Shown: positions 1-6,908, numbered from the stretch's first letter. The stretch is DNA of 7,977 nt from an uncultured Coprococcus sp. (GCA_900548315.1 URJU01000098.1:1-7977); one strand, 5' to 3'. Numbers and translations: made by a program. Notes: a model not told the origin generated them from the letters alone.

Positions 1-84
1 TATCCCGGCGGCGGTGGGGTTCCCGGTCCCATTCCATTCATATATCCCGGCGGCGGTGGAGTCCCAGGTCCCATTCCATTCGGT
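1..84 (-). repeat. Two 42-bp in-frame tandem repeat units
   Basis: Positions 1-42 and 43-84 are near-identical 42-bp units, differing at only a few bases over the first 39. Each encodes 14 residues rich in Pro and Gly (a PPPPG block followed by NGMGPGT). The array may continue beyond the left edge. Because 42 is a multiple of three, changes in copy number would keep the frame of the host gene. Confidence 0.8.
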
Positions 85-110
85 TTTTCATTTTTTAATT
101 CTTCTCCCAT
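1..110 (-). CDS. Pro/Gly-rich repeat protein, N-terminal fragment cut by window edge
   Basis: An ATG at 110-108 opens a frame that runs off the left edge after 36 complete codons. It begins MGEELKNEKPNGMGPGTPPP and then continues as a 14-residue repeat (roughly GYMNGMGPGTPPPP). A good ribosome binding site, GGAGG, lies at about 7 nt before the ATG. It is preceded by a 71-bp gap after the 619-residue membrane protein gene, with no visible terminator, so it is probably the last visible member of the same transcript. In Lachnospiraceae and other Gram-positives, short acidic starts followed by Pro/Gly repeats usually lead into one or more membrane segments, but that part is outside the window. 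The function is unknown. The existence of the gene is well supported by start, RBS and in-frame repeats; its family cannot be determined from this fragment. Confidence 0.72.
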   Translation of the reverse strand, partial: MGEELKNEKPNGMGPGTPPPPGYMNGMGPGTPPPPG

Positions 111-181
111 AAATATCCTCCATTCTTTGTAAATTCCCAAAACTCTCTATAAAACATTATACATTTCATCATACATATCTA

Positions 182-2041
182 TTATCTTCTCTGCACTAAA
201 GCAGACTCATCAAGACTCACAACTCTATCCATACACACAGGGGCTGTCAACCTGTATGCAAAGCTCCCTGACTCAAATAAGCAATACAATCTGCCATTAT
301 ATGAATATATCTGTTCCAATTTCTGCGGGAGCTTAAGTTCCTGCCTTGGCGTATCGCTGCTATAGTTTGATCCGGATATTTTTCCTGATTTAATATCATA
401 CACCTCTACTTTAGATTCATCTATACCGTATGATATCGAAAATATGATCTCATTTCTGTAAACCTGAAGTCCCTGAACTCTTCCGGGAATATAAAATGCC
501 TCATCCGGATCGTCGGAAATTGCCGTTCCCCCATTCACTATCGTATAACTGGCAGCCATACTATAGCTATTTTTCTCTTTTTTCCAATATCCCGCATATA
601 TGTGTCCATCATAATACGTTATAAATGATGTAGCAGGGAACATGACAGGACAAGTATTTCTATACGCTATAGCTGTATTCTGGCTATTGAAATTATATGC
701 AACCATAGATTGAAGCGTCAGACACGATATGGATGCATATTTCGTTTTGGTATCTTCCTCTTCCACCGACAAATATGAAGAAAACCACAAAACGTCATTC
801 TTATCATCATAGGCCAGCCCGCCAACATGAGTTGTATCCTTAAGAACAATTGTCTTGAGATATGTTCCCGTCTTTGAATCAAGCATGAATATAACCGATC
901 TATGTGCCTTAGTCCTGCAATATGCACTTATAAATGTATATTTATCAGTGACTGCGATCCCCTGCGGTGTCATGGAAGTGCAGCTATCCGGCTCCTTTGT
1001 CTCGCAATTGAGAGTCATCGCATAGTCAAGTCCCGGAATAGTCATCATATCATATGACCTCGTCATATCTGTATTGTACATACCCATATTGTAGAATTCT
1101 GACTCTGTTGACATCTCCCACATCTGTGCCAGGAAAGAACCATTGCTTACAGCATGTGTACTCGTGCTATCCGAAACACCTGGCAACTCATAATTTCTGC
1201 AAAAAACAACGCTATATAAGGCAATCACTCCTATAGATCCGAAATATAACACCGCAAATGTCTTTATCAGCCGTCTTGGTATCTCCTTCGTTGACAGTAG
1301 GATCGCCATTCCCATATGGCATATAATTGTGACCAGCATCAGTGCATTTGTCAGCACATCCCCGTAACTTAGGAGCTGCAGTAGTATGCCGACAAACATT
1401 AACCGGTATGCCTTTTTCTTAACAGATAGCCTCAATATGCCAAGCCAGCCTTTTTTCTTCATGAACCACACCTGTATCGACTGCCATATAACGCACAATC
1501 CATACCCGATACACGCCACTCTCAAAAGCTGTCTGCACACGGCGACCATGATAGCTTCCAATGGCTGCCCGGCAGCATACATTGCCTGATAATACACTCC
1601 ATATGACAACTGCCTGAGTCTCCATAGTATCATCATGATCATGGCTGCAAATGACACAAGGGCAAATATATTGGTGACCGTCTTTCTCCTGACTCCATCG
1701 CGATGTTCCTTCATATCAAGGCGCAGTTTTTTCTTTGCCTTTGTGAGGTCGCGAACATGTCTTTTTATCCTGCGCACTCTCCTGTATTCTGCACTAAGAT
1801 ACTTTAACGGAGCGTGCCGTTCTTTCATCTCACGATAATCTGACTTTACACGTTCCAAATTCTTCTCTTCATCCACCAGCTCCTGTCTTACCGCCCTAAG
1901 TGCTGATCTACATGTAACGTATCCCTCCAGATCAATCTGTGCCTGTTCCTGCAGCTCCTCGACTTGTTTTTTCAACTTCTGTTCTTTATTCAATTTAGGC
2001 CTTTTTCTGTCTTTTTTATTATCTTTTCCGTCATCCCTCAT
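182..2041 (-). CDS. Coiled-coil membrane protein with probable extracytoplasmic beta-propeller domain
   Basis: This 619-residue protein has three parts. Residues 1-120 are highly charged (Lys/Arg/Glu) and helical, with heptad-like stretches suggesting a cytoplasmic coiled coil. Residues about 121-281 hold roughly five hydrophobic segments (near 122-141, 161-186, 212-226, 229-249 and 258-281). Residues about 300-619 are soluble and beta-rich, with repeated short motifs such as TPQGIAVTDKYTFISAY, GGLAYDDKNDVLWFSS and VQGLQVYRNEIIFSISYG. These look like blades of a beta-propeller of the NHL/YVTN/SMP-30 type. With an odd number of membrane segments and a basic N-terminus inside, the propeller would face outside. 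It starts at ATG 2041 with GGGAG about 9 nt upstream, 23 bp after the GTPase gene. I do not recognise a named family. A sensing or scaffolding role is inference only; binding of a ligand or cell-wall component through the propeller is possible. Confidence 0.82.
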   Translation of the reverse strand: MRDDGKDNKKDRKRPKLNKEQKLKKQVEELQEQAQIDLEGYVTCRSALRAVRQELVDEEKNLERVKSDYREMKERHAPLKYLSAEYRRVRRIKRHVRDLTKAKKKLRLDMKEHRDGVRRKTVTNIFALVSFAAMIMMILWRLRQLSYGVYYQAMYAAGQPLEAIMVAVCRQLLRVACIGYGLCVIWQSIQVWFMKKKGWLGILRLSVKKKAYRLMFVGILLQLLSYGDVLTNALMLVTIICHMGMAILLSTKEIPRRLIKTFAVLYFGSIGVIALYSVVFCRNYELPGVSDSTSTHAVSNGSFLAQMWEMSTESEFYNMGMYNTDMTRSYDMMTIPGLDYAMTLNCETKEPDSCTSMTPQGIAVTDKYTFISAYCRTKAHRSVIFMLDSKTGTYLKTIVLKDTTHVGGLAYDDKNDVLWFSSYLSVEEEDTKTKYASISCLTLQSMVAYNFNSQNTAIAYRNTCPVMFPATSFITYYDGHIYAGYWKKEKNSYSMAASYTIVNGGTAISDDPDEAFYIPGRVQGLQVYRNEIIFSISYGIDESKVEVYDIKSGKISGSNYSSDTPRQELKLPQKLEQIYSYNGRLYCLFESGSFAYRLTAPVCMDRVVSLDESALVQRR

Positions 2042-2064
2042 GAATAAACTCCCGGCATATCTAT

Positions 2065-3000
2065 CTATTCTTCAAAGTATTGTTTTATTTTATCTTCCAT
2101 AAGATCAGAGCCGATAATTATGATTATTTTCTGCCCTTTATCAATAGGTTTTATCTCTGTCTTATGGACTGTGGCATTAAGCTCCAGCCAGCTGTCCTGT
2201 TCTACGCTAAAAAATCCCTTTATCCTGAACACATCTCCGCATTCTTTATCCGAAAATACCCGATTCACTATATCGACAAGTTGTTCTCTGGTAAAATTCC
2301 TGTTCATTATATATACAGAACTATAGACATCGCTTTGTTTGAACCAAAGTTTTGTAAAATCATTGAGCTTATATCCGACTGACATAAATCTCTCATAGTC
2401 TTCACTGCCAAACAATTCCCAATCCTTTGTGATCACATCTCCGTCAAACCGGCGTCTGCACTGAAATTCCTCCAGAGTTTTATTCACAAATTCCTTTGTA
2501 TGCGATATTTCATCTTCCGAAACTCCGCTCGTCTTACTCATGACCAAAGCTCCGCAGTTGGCGATTTCAGATGCAAGAACATACCTTGACTGTCTGGACA
2601 TATCTGTATCAAGCTTTGCATCGACTATTGCAATAATGCTTCCAACCTCATACCACCTGTCAAGCGGTTCCTCATGAAGAGTATCAAAGAATTCATCTAC
2701 ATCAAATATTCCAGAAGGTTCCACAATAACCCTGTCATATCCGCTCATCCCCATTGCTATGAGTTTTGTCTTGAATCTTCTCTTATGGCAATCCTCTCCA
2801 CAGCCTCCTGCCACCATCTCGGCATGACAATTAGGGCCCATCAAATCCTGCAGCAGCATCATATCCACATTCACTGCACCATAATCGTTCTCCAATATTC
2901 CAACGTTGTATCCCTTATCAACCAAATATTTCACATATTTTCTGATAAATGTAGTCTTGCCTGATCCCAGGAATCCGGTTATCAAATCTATCTTTACCAC
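2065..3000 (-). CDS. CobW-like G3E-family P-loop GTPase, divergent motifs
   Basis: A 311-residue G3E (CobW/UreG/HypB-type) GTPase. The P-loop GFLGSGKT is at residues 9-16, an ENDYG motif at 38-42, and the Walker B-side EPSG motif at 94-97. The C-terminal part (about 226-311, with VFRIKGFF and a late IIIIIGSDL strand) resembles CobW_C. Family members act as metal-delivery chaperones or enzyme activators that hydrolyse GTP. Two signatures are altered. The usual GCxCC metal motif is replaced by GGCGEDCH (Cys67 and Cys71). The base-recognising NKxD is replaced by SKTS (155-158), so guanine specificity is uncertain. It lies 41 bp after acyP and 23 bp before the coiled-coil membrane protein gene, presumably in one operon. 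The target metal or enzyme cannot be told: no obvious metalloenzyme apart from dihydroorotase and the PrsW-type protease is adjacent. Confidence 0.9.
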   Translation of the reverse strand: MVKIDLITGFLGSGKTTFIRKYVKYLVDKGYNVGILENDYGAVNVDMMLLQDLMGPNCHAEMVAGGCGEDCHKRRFKTKLIAMGMSGYDRVIVEPSGIFDVDEFFDTLHEEPLDRWYEVGSIIAIVDAKLDTDMSRQSRYVLASEIANCGALVMSKTSGVSEDEISHTKEFVNKTLEEFQCRRRFDGDVITKDWELFGSEDYERFMSVGYKLNDFTKLWFKQSDVYSSVYIMNRNFTREQLVDIVNRVFSDKECGDVFRIKGFFSVEQDSWLELNATVHKTEIKPIDKGQKIIIIIGSDLMEDKIKQYFEE

Positions 3001-3008
3001 AGTGTATG

Positions 3009-3015
3009 CCTCTCT
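3009..3015 (-). promoter_or_regulatory. Ribosome binding site supporting a GTG start
   Basis: AGAGAGG on the minus strand ends 8 nt before GTG at 3000-2998. The P-loop begins at residue 9, which leaves no room for a later start, since the next Met is at residue 47. The GTG is therefore the real initiation codon of the G3E GTPase. Confidence 0.7.
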
Positions 3016-3041
3016 TTCTCTGCGACCTTTGCAGTACCTTT

Positions 3042-3320
3042 TTACCAGCCAGACCTAACATGGAATCCCCTGTCATCTTCCAAAGGAATATTCTTCACAT
3101 CCATATCCTCGATAAAAATATACCTGTCCTGTCTAAGAACCGACACAACCTTATCAAGTGCCTCTGGGATTCCTTCGGCCTCCATCTCAACCGATCCGTC
3201 ATACATGTTGCGAACCCATCCTGTGACACCGAATCTGGAAGCAGCGTACTCCGCCTTGTATCTGAATCCCACGCCCTGAACACGACCTTTAAACACATAA
3301 TGTCTTCTGATTTTCTCCAT
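3042..3320 (-). CDS. acyP: Acylphosphatase
   Basis: A 92-residue protein, the normal length for the family, which hydrolyses the carboxyl-phosphate bond of acyl phosphates such as acetyl phosphate or carbamoyl phosphate in the cytoplasm. The anion-binding loop GRVQGVGFRY (residues 12-21) carries the catalytic Arg20. GWVRNMYDGSVE (34-45) carries the catalytic Asn38. Both essential residues are present, so the enzyme should be active. Its ATG lies 5 bp after the pyrC stop, with GGTGAG inside the end of pyrC as ribosome binding site, which indicates translational coupling. Placement beside a pyrimidine gene is suggestive, because carbamoyl phosphate, an acyl phosphate, is the precursor of that pathway, but a functional link is only inference. 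Confidence 0.96.
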   Translation of the reverse strand: MEKIRRHYVFKGRVQGVGFRYKAEYAASRFGVTGWVRNMYDGSVEMEAEGIPEALDKVVSVLRQDRYIFIEDMDVKNIPLEDDRGFHVRSGW

Positions 3321-3325
3321 GTAAT

Positions 3326-4612
3326 CTATCTCACCGCGTTATCGTACTTATCTGCGTCAAATACTATTTTTCCGCCACACATCGTATAGTGTACCCTTCC
3401 CGGCAATGTCCATCCTGCAAATGGGCTATTCTCCGCCTTTGATGCAAAATTGCCAACTATCCACTGCTCATTTTCGCCAAATATGACCAGGTCTGCCGGC
3501 GCACCCTCAGCTACCTTTCCTGGCTCCATGCGATAAAATTCTGCCGGATTCTTACTCATAAGCTCCATAAGTTTCATAAGTGATATATAGCCCGGCTGTA
3601 CAAGAGAATAAATACCTAATGCCAGCGATGTCTCAAGACCGGTTATGCCACTTGGTGCTTTGTCCAGAGCTCTTGCCTTCTCCTCTCTGCTATGTGGCGC
3701 ATGATCCGTAACGATCATATCTATAGTTCCATCCTGAATGCCTTCTATGATCTGTCTTCTATCCTTCTCCGTTCTGAGTGGTGGATTCATCCTTGCCAGT
3801 GTGCCGTATTTCAACACAGCATCCTCTATAAGGGTAAAATGATGTGGTGTTGCCTCTGCATGAACATCCGCACCAAGTTTCTTTGCCGTCCTTACTATAT
3901 CCACCGAATTCCCTGAACTGATATGCTGTATACACACAGAGGCTCCGGTGTGGAGAGCCAGAACACAATCCCTTGCGACCATTATATCCTCGGCTGTCCT
4001 CGACGCGCCTCCATACCCAAGCTTTTCTGAGACTTTGCCCTGATTTACCCCCGGCTGTACTATAAACAGTGGATCTTCTTCATGAAGGCTTATAGGAAGA
4101 TCAAGCTCTCTGGCCTTTTCCATGGCTTCAAGCAAAAGTTTCTCGTCCATAATAGGGATTCCATCATCCGTGAATCCTGCCGCACCAGCCGCTGCAAGAC
4201 CATCCATGTCCACAAGTTCCTTGCCTGCGAGCTCTTTTGTCACTGTGGCAGTCTGAACAACGTGAATACCAGTCTTGGCGCCTTTCTCCTGTATATACTT
4301 CAGAGTATCCAGATTATCCACTGCAGGCTTTGTATTCGCCATACATACAACCATGGTAAATCCGCCCCTGGCTGCAGCCGCAGCTCCTGTATTTATATCT
4401 TCTTTATATGTGAATCCCGGATCACGAAAATGCACATGTGTATCCACAAGTCCCGGCGCGATCACAAGTCCCGTGGCATCAATCACCTCAGCACAATCCA
4501 CATCCAAGTCCTTTCCGGTCTTTGCTATAGTATTTCCGTCAACCAACACATCCATAATCCCATCTGTGCCTGTTACAGGGTCAACAACTCGTCCGTTTTT
4601 TATCAATATCAT
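3326..4612 (-). CDS. pyrC: Dihydroorotase, class I
   Basis: A 428-residue amidohydrolase, the length of the Bacillus-type zinc enzyme. It interconverts N-carbamoyl-aspartate and dihydroorotate, the third step of pyrimidine synthesis. Visible active-site elements are THVHFRDPG with the metal ligands His59 and His61, FTDDG (Asp150), LHEED (His177), QHIS (His230), the substrate-contacting MNPPLR (Asn276), and TDHAPH with catalytic Asp303. The APADLVIF stretch near the C-terminus is typical of cyclic amidohydrolases. FTDDG and overall length argue for dihydroorotase rather than allantoinase or hydantoinase. ATG 4612 has GAGGTG 8 nt upstream, and the gene starts 24 bp after the PrsW-like gene. It stands apart from other pyr genes, and I see no PyrR-type attenuator in front of it. 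Confidence 0.96.
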   Translation of the reverse strand: MILIKNGRVVDPVTGTDGIMDVLVDGNTIAKTGKDLDVDCAEVIDATGLVIAPGLVDTHVHFRDPGFTYKEDINTGAAAAARGGFTMVVCMANTKPAVDNLDTLKYIQEKGAKTGIHVVQTATVTKELAGKELVDMDGLAAAGAAGFTDDGIPIMDEKLLLEAMEKARELDLPISLHEEDPLFIVQPGVNQGKVSEKLGYGGASRTAEDIMVARDCVLALHTGASVCIQHISSGNSVDIVRTAKKLGADVHAEATPHHFTLIEDAVLKYGTLARMNPPLRTEKDRRQIIEGIQDGTIDMIVTDHAPHSREEKARALDKAPSGITGLETSLALGIYSLVQPGYISLMKLMELMSKNPAEFYRMEPGKVAEGAPADLVIFGENEQWIVGNFASKAENSPFAGWTLPGRVHYTMCGGKIVFDADKYDNAVR

Positions 4613-4636
4613 TCTTTATTCACCTCATCACAATAT

Positions 4637-5758
4637 TTAATATAATCTTCTATTATCTGGCTGTGAACCGTAGCTGCCCGGCTGACCGTATGTGTTCGAC
4701 TGCACTCCGTAGCCGCCCGGCTGACCGTATGTGTTCGGCTGCGTGCCGTAGCCGCCCGGCTGACCGTATGTGTTCGGCTGCGCTCCGTAGCCACCCGGCT
4801 GACCGTATGCATTCGGCTGTGAGCTATAGCCACCCGGCTGACCGTATGTATTCAGCTGTGAGCCGTAGCCACCCGGCTGACCGTATGTGTTCGGCTGCAT
4901 GCCGTAGCCGCCCGGCTGACTGTATGTGTTCGGCTGCACTCCATAGCCGCCTGACTGACCGTATGTGTTCGGCTGCGTGCCATAGCCGCCTGGCTGGTTA
5001 TAATGATTTGACTGACAGCCTCTCATAGGCATATATCTGAAATTGTATGGTGCTGTCCATATAGGCTGTACAGCTATAATATGATCCTCCTTTGCCGCAT
5101 GTGTTATAAGAAGGAACATCAGAATTATCGCCAGCGCAAGTACCGCTATACAGAGCAGAACACTGGTGTCCTCAACCGACAAAACGAAGTCATACAGACC
5201 ATGTATTCCAAGAGGACACACATACGCAAGCAGAAGATTGCCCAATACACTCTCACCATTATTGGCATCTTCTCTCGCTTTGGCATATAAAAATCCCATA
5301 ACAACACCACACGCACAGTGAAGCGGAACCGCAGATACGGCGCGCATGATTCCGGTACCTATTCCTCCCTGAAACACATATATTACATTCTCAAGAGTTG
5401 CAAATCCGAGGGATGAGCAAACTCCATATATCACTCCGTCATAGCTATGATCAAAATTCTTGTTCTTCCATGTCATCAAAAGCATTCCAAGGAATTTTCC
5501 AAGTTCCTCTATCATCGCAACTATGAAAAAACACTCCACAAAATTATACATTGCAGATCTGGGATCCAACCCAAGCATATACAATAATCCTGAACCCAAT
5601 ATTTCAACAATGACCGCAGGTATGGCACTCACCGCACCAAGAACCGCCAGCCACACAAGGAGACTGGTCGGATTCCTTCTCTGTTTATTTTTCCCCACCA
5701 CAAACAACAAAAGTAAAATCGATGGCAGTATCGCCAACCTCAACGCAAATGCACTCAT
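4637..5758 (-). CDS. prsW: PrsW-family intramembrane metalloprotease with repetitive Gly/Tyr/Gln tail
   Basis: A 373-residue protein. Residues 1-219 form about seven hydrophobic segments with the PrsW signatures: IEELGK (83-88), GFATLENVIYVF (118-129), PLHCACG (145-151, His147) and GIHGLYDF (184-191, His186). These Glu and His residues form the presumed metal site. PrsW of Bacillus subtilis cleaves the anti-sigma factor RsiW in the membrane; here the substrate is unknown and no sigma/anti-sigma pair is in view. Residues about 250-366 are unlike that protein: a tail of 13-residue repeats, consensus PNTYGQPGGYGxQ, ending in a short basic DNRRLY. The tail should be disordered and follows the last membrane segment. 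ATG 5758 has AGAGGGAG close upstream. It is the first gene of the second transcription unit. The family call is firm; orthology to B. subtilis prsW is less sure. Confidence 0.9.
   Translation of the reverse strand: MSAFALRLAILPSILLLLFVVGKNKQRRNPTSLLVWLAVLGAVSAIPAVIVEILGSGLLYMLGLDPRSAMYNFVECFFIVAMIEELGKFLGMLLMTWKNKNFDHSYDGVIYGVCSSLGFATLENVIYVFQGGIGTGIMRAVSAVPLHCACGVVMGFLYAKAREDANNGESVLGNLLLAYVCPLGIHGLYDFVLSVEDTSVLLCIAVLALAIILMFLLITHAAKEDHIIAVQPIWTAPYNFRYMPMRGCQSNHYNQPGGYGTQPNTYGQSGGYGVQPNTYSQPGGYGMQPNTYGQPGGYGSQLNTYGQPGGYSSQPNAYGQPGGYGAQPNTYGQPGGYGTQPNTYGQPGGYGVQSNTYGQPGSYGSQPDNRRLY
4661..4996 (-). repeat. 39-bp tandem repeat array inside the PrsW-like gene
   Basis: The + strand motif CTGACCGTATG or a close variant starts at 4682, 4721, 4760, 4799, 4838, 4877, 4916 and 4955, exactly 39 bp apart, with a degenerate start at 4994. 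There is no insertion or deletion between units. Each unit encodes PNTYGQPGGYGxQ on the minus strand. The x position reads T, V, M, S, S, A, T, V, S from the N-terminal side. The array produces long spurious open frames on the + strand and in a second minus frame, which should not be annotated as genes. Confidence 0.95.
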
Positions 5759-5773
5759 GTAACACTCTCCCTC

Positions 5774-5808
5774 TATCTTATGTTAATAGACACATATATT
5801 CTAAGATA
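5774..5808. repeat. 7-bp inverted repeat over the prsW promoter
   Basis: TATCTTA at 5774-5780 and its exact complement TAAGATA at 5802-5808 are separated by 21 bp. The distal arm coincides with the proposed -10 hexamer and the proximal arm lies just before the ribosome binding site. It could be a repressor or activator site. In AT-rich DNA a 7-bp match over this distance can also occur by chance. Confidence 0.35.
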
Positions 5809-5831
5809 CCATTTTTGATTGAAATTCACAA
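5803..5831 (-). promoter_or_regulatory. Candidate sigma-A promoter for the prsW-pyrC operon
   Basis: On the minus strand TTGTGA (5831-5826) and TATCTT (5808-5803) are spaced by 17 nt, each matching the consensus at 4 of 6 positions. It lies 45 bp before the PrsW start codon and downstream of the hairpin ending the previous operon, which is the expected place. No better-matching pair was found in this intergenic stretch. Confidence 0.45.
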
Positions 5832-5862
5832 TAAGCAGAGACCTTACATGATATTATTTTTC

Positions 5863-5908
5863 ACAAATACGCAAAGAGCGGACATCTCCCCAATGAAAAG
5901 CCCGCTCT
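5863..5908 (-). terminator. Candidate intrinsic terminator after the PadR operon
   Basis: AGAGCGG at 5875-5881 pairs perfectly with CCGCTCT at 5902-5908 (7 bp, four of them G-C), and the stem can be extended inward past one mismatch. Read on the minus strand, the hairpin is followed by TTTGCGTATTTG, a weak T-tract. It lies 47 bp beyond the DUF4097 stop codon and before the prsW promoter. The large loop and broken T-run make its efficiency uncertain. Confidence 0.5.
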
Positions 5909-5954
5909 CTGTCATACTATAGAATTGCCCTGTATACATGTATTATATACTCAT

Positions 5955-6908
5955 TTAATCTCTCTTCGTCACATCTATATCACCGCTGCTCGTAATGATC
6001 TCGCAGCTGCCCTCAGCATCAACATAAGAATCCGGAACATCTACATCGCCGCTGCTTGTCTTTGTCTTATAATTGAATCTCTTATTTGAAGTTATATCCA
6101 CTGATACATCTCCACTTGAAGTTTCTATGGTGAATACTGCCGCATCACTGTCCGAGAGTGTTATATCACCACTTGACGCATTGCATACTACACTCTCTGT
6201 TTTCATATTTGTTGAATTGATATCACCACTCTTCGTTGTGAATTCAGCCTTATCTGCAGCTACAGTGTCGCTGAGTGTGAGATCTCCGCTATTTGCGGAA
6301 AGATTCAGCTCCTCTGTCGCAACACTGTCAAGCTTTATACAACCGCTACTTGCTTTTACTGTGATGCTGTCTGCATTTGCACCTGTTATACCGATGTCTC
6401 CGCTCGAAGTAACAATGTCTATATTCTTCACCGCAAGATAATATTCCACATCCACATCGCCGCTGCCTGTGACTATCTTTATATCCTCATATTCAGTCCC
6501 AGCTAGATATACTGTAACCGACGGCCATGTAACTGTGCTCACACCCAGTGATATATTAAATGCACTATTTCTCGTATCATCGGCTGTTATCTTCAAAACT
6601 CCATCCTTCACATCAACATGATGTGTAAGACCAGCGCAATCATAATACTCAACGTAGTCTGCATCTCCCTCGGCCTTCTTCACCATTACATCTATATCCG
6701 ATGAGCTCTCTATGTCTATACTCTTGAATGCATCTTTTACGTACTCTGTCTTTTTCTCGTATTGTATATTCTCTGACTTCATATCCTTGAGATTGATTTG
6801 CACATTCGGCCAGCTGAAACCATTTGCCGCAAATGCAGATATTATAGTTATTATTCCGGCAACTATCATAACCGATGCCACTATAACCGCTTTCTTTGTC
6901 CTGCTCAT
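5955..6908 (-). CDS. DUF4097-family membrane-anchored beta-solenoid protein
   Basis: A 317-residue protein. A short basic start (SRTKK) and one hydrophobic segment (about 7-28) form a signal anchor, so the rest should lie outside the membrane. From about residue 60 it is a chain of short beta strands typical of DUF4097 (adhesin-like beta repeat). An SGD turn recurs with its Gly at 150, 170, 189, 208, 228, 247, 266, 287 and 309, a period of 19-22 residues; the third copy is SGC instead of SGD. This spacing fits one coil per turn of a beta-helix. Most turns have TSSGD or ASSGD. ATG 6908 lies 3 bp after the DUF1700 stop, with AAGGAGAG 7 nt upstream. Such proteins are often encoded with PadR and DUF1700 genes and are thought to act in envelope sensing; the molecular role is unknown. 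Confidence 0.9.
   Translation of the reverse strand: MSRTKKAVIVASVMIVAGIITIISAFAANGFSWPNVQINLKDMKSENIQYEKKTEYVKDAFKSIDIESSSDIDVMVKKAEGDADYVEYYDCAGLTHHVDVKDGVLKITADDTRNSAFNISLGVSTVTWPSVTVYLAGTEYEDIKIVTGSGDVDVEYYLAVKNIDIVTSSGDIGITGANADSITVKASSGCIKLDSVATEELNLSANSGDLTLSDTVAADKAEFTTKSGDINSTNMKTESVVCNASSGDITLSDSDAAVFTIETSSGDVSVDITSNKRFNYKTKTSSGDVDVPDSYVDAEGSCEIITSSGDIDVTKRD

Noticed and set aside
156..161. Perfect TATAAT on the minus strand before the Pro/Gly-rich gene
   Set aside because: No acceptable -35 hexamer lies 16-18 bp upstream and no extended -10 TGn is present; such hexamers are common by chance in AT-rich intergenic DNA.
4082..4645. 187-codon open frame on the + strand antisense to pyrC
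   Set aside because: It lies entirely across a well-conserved dihydroorotase gene, has no good ribosome binding site and a Cys/His/Ser-rich composition typical of antisense frames.
4661..4996. CRISPR-like array because of evenly spaced repeats
   Set aside because: Units are directly contiguous with no unique spacers, are in frame inside a gene and code for a regular protein repeat.
4663..5028. Long + strand frame of 121 codons with repeated PADRMCSA units, and a similar minus-strand frame at 4609-4833
   Set aside because: Both are other-frame readings of the 39-bp repeats within the PrsW-like gene; neither has a ribosome binding site or family resemblance.
5914..5920. Second PadR-type site (ATACTAT) after the DUF4097 gene
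   Set aside because: Only one half-site is present; no ATAGTAT arm follows at the 7-bp spacing seen in the operator before padR.
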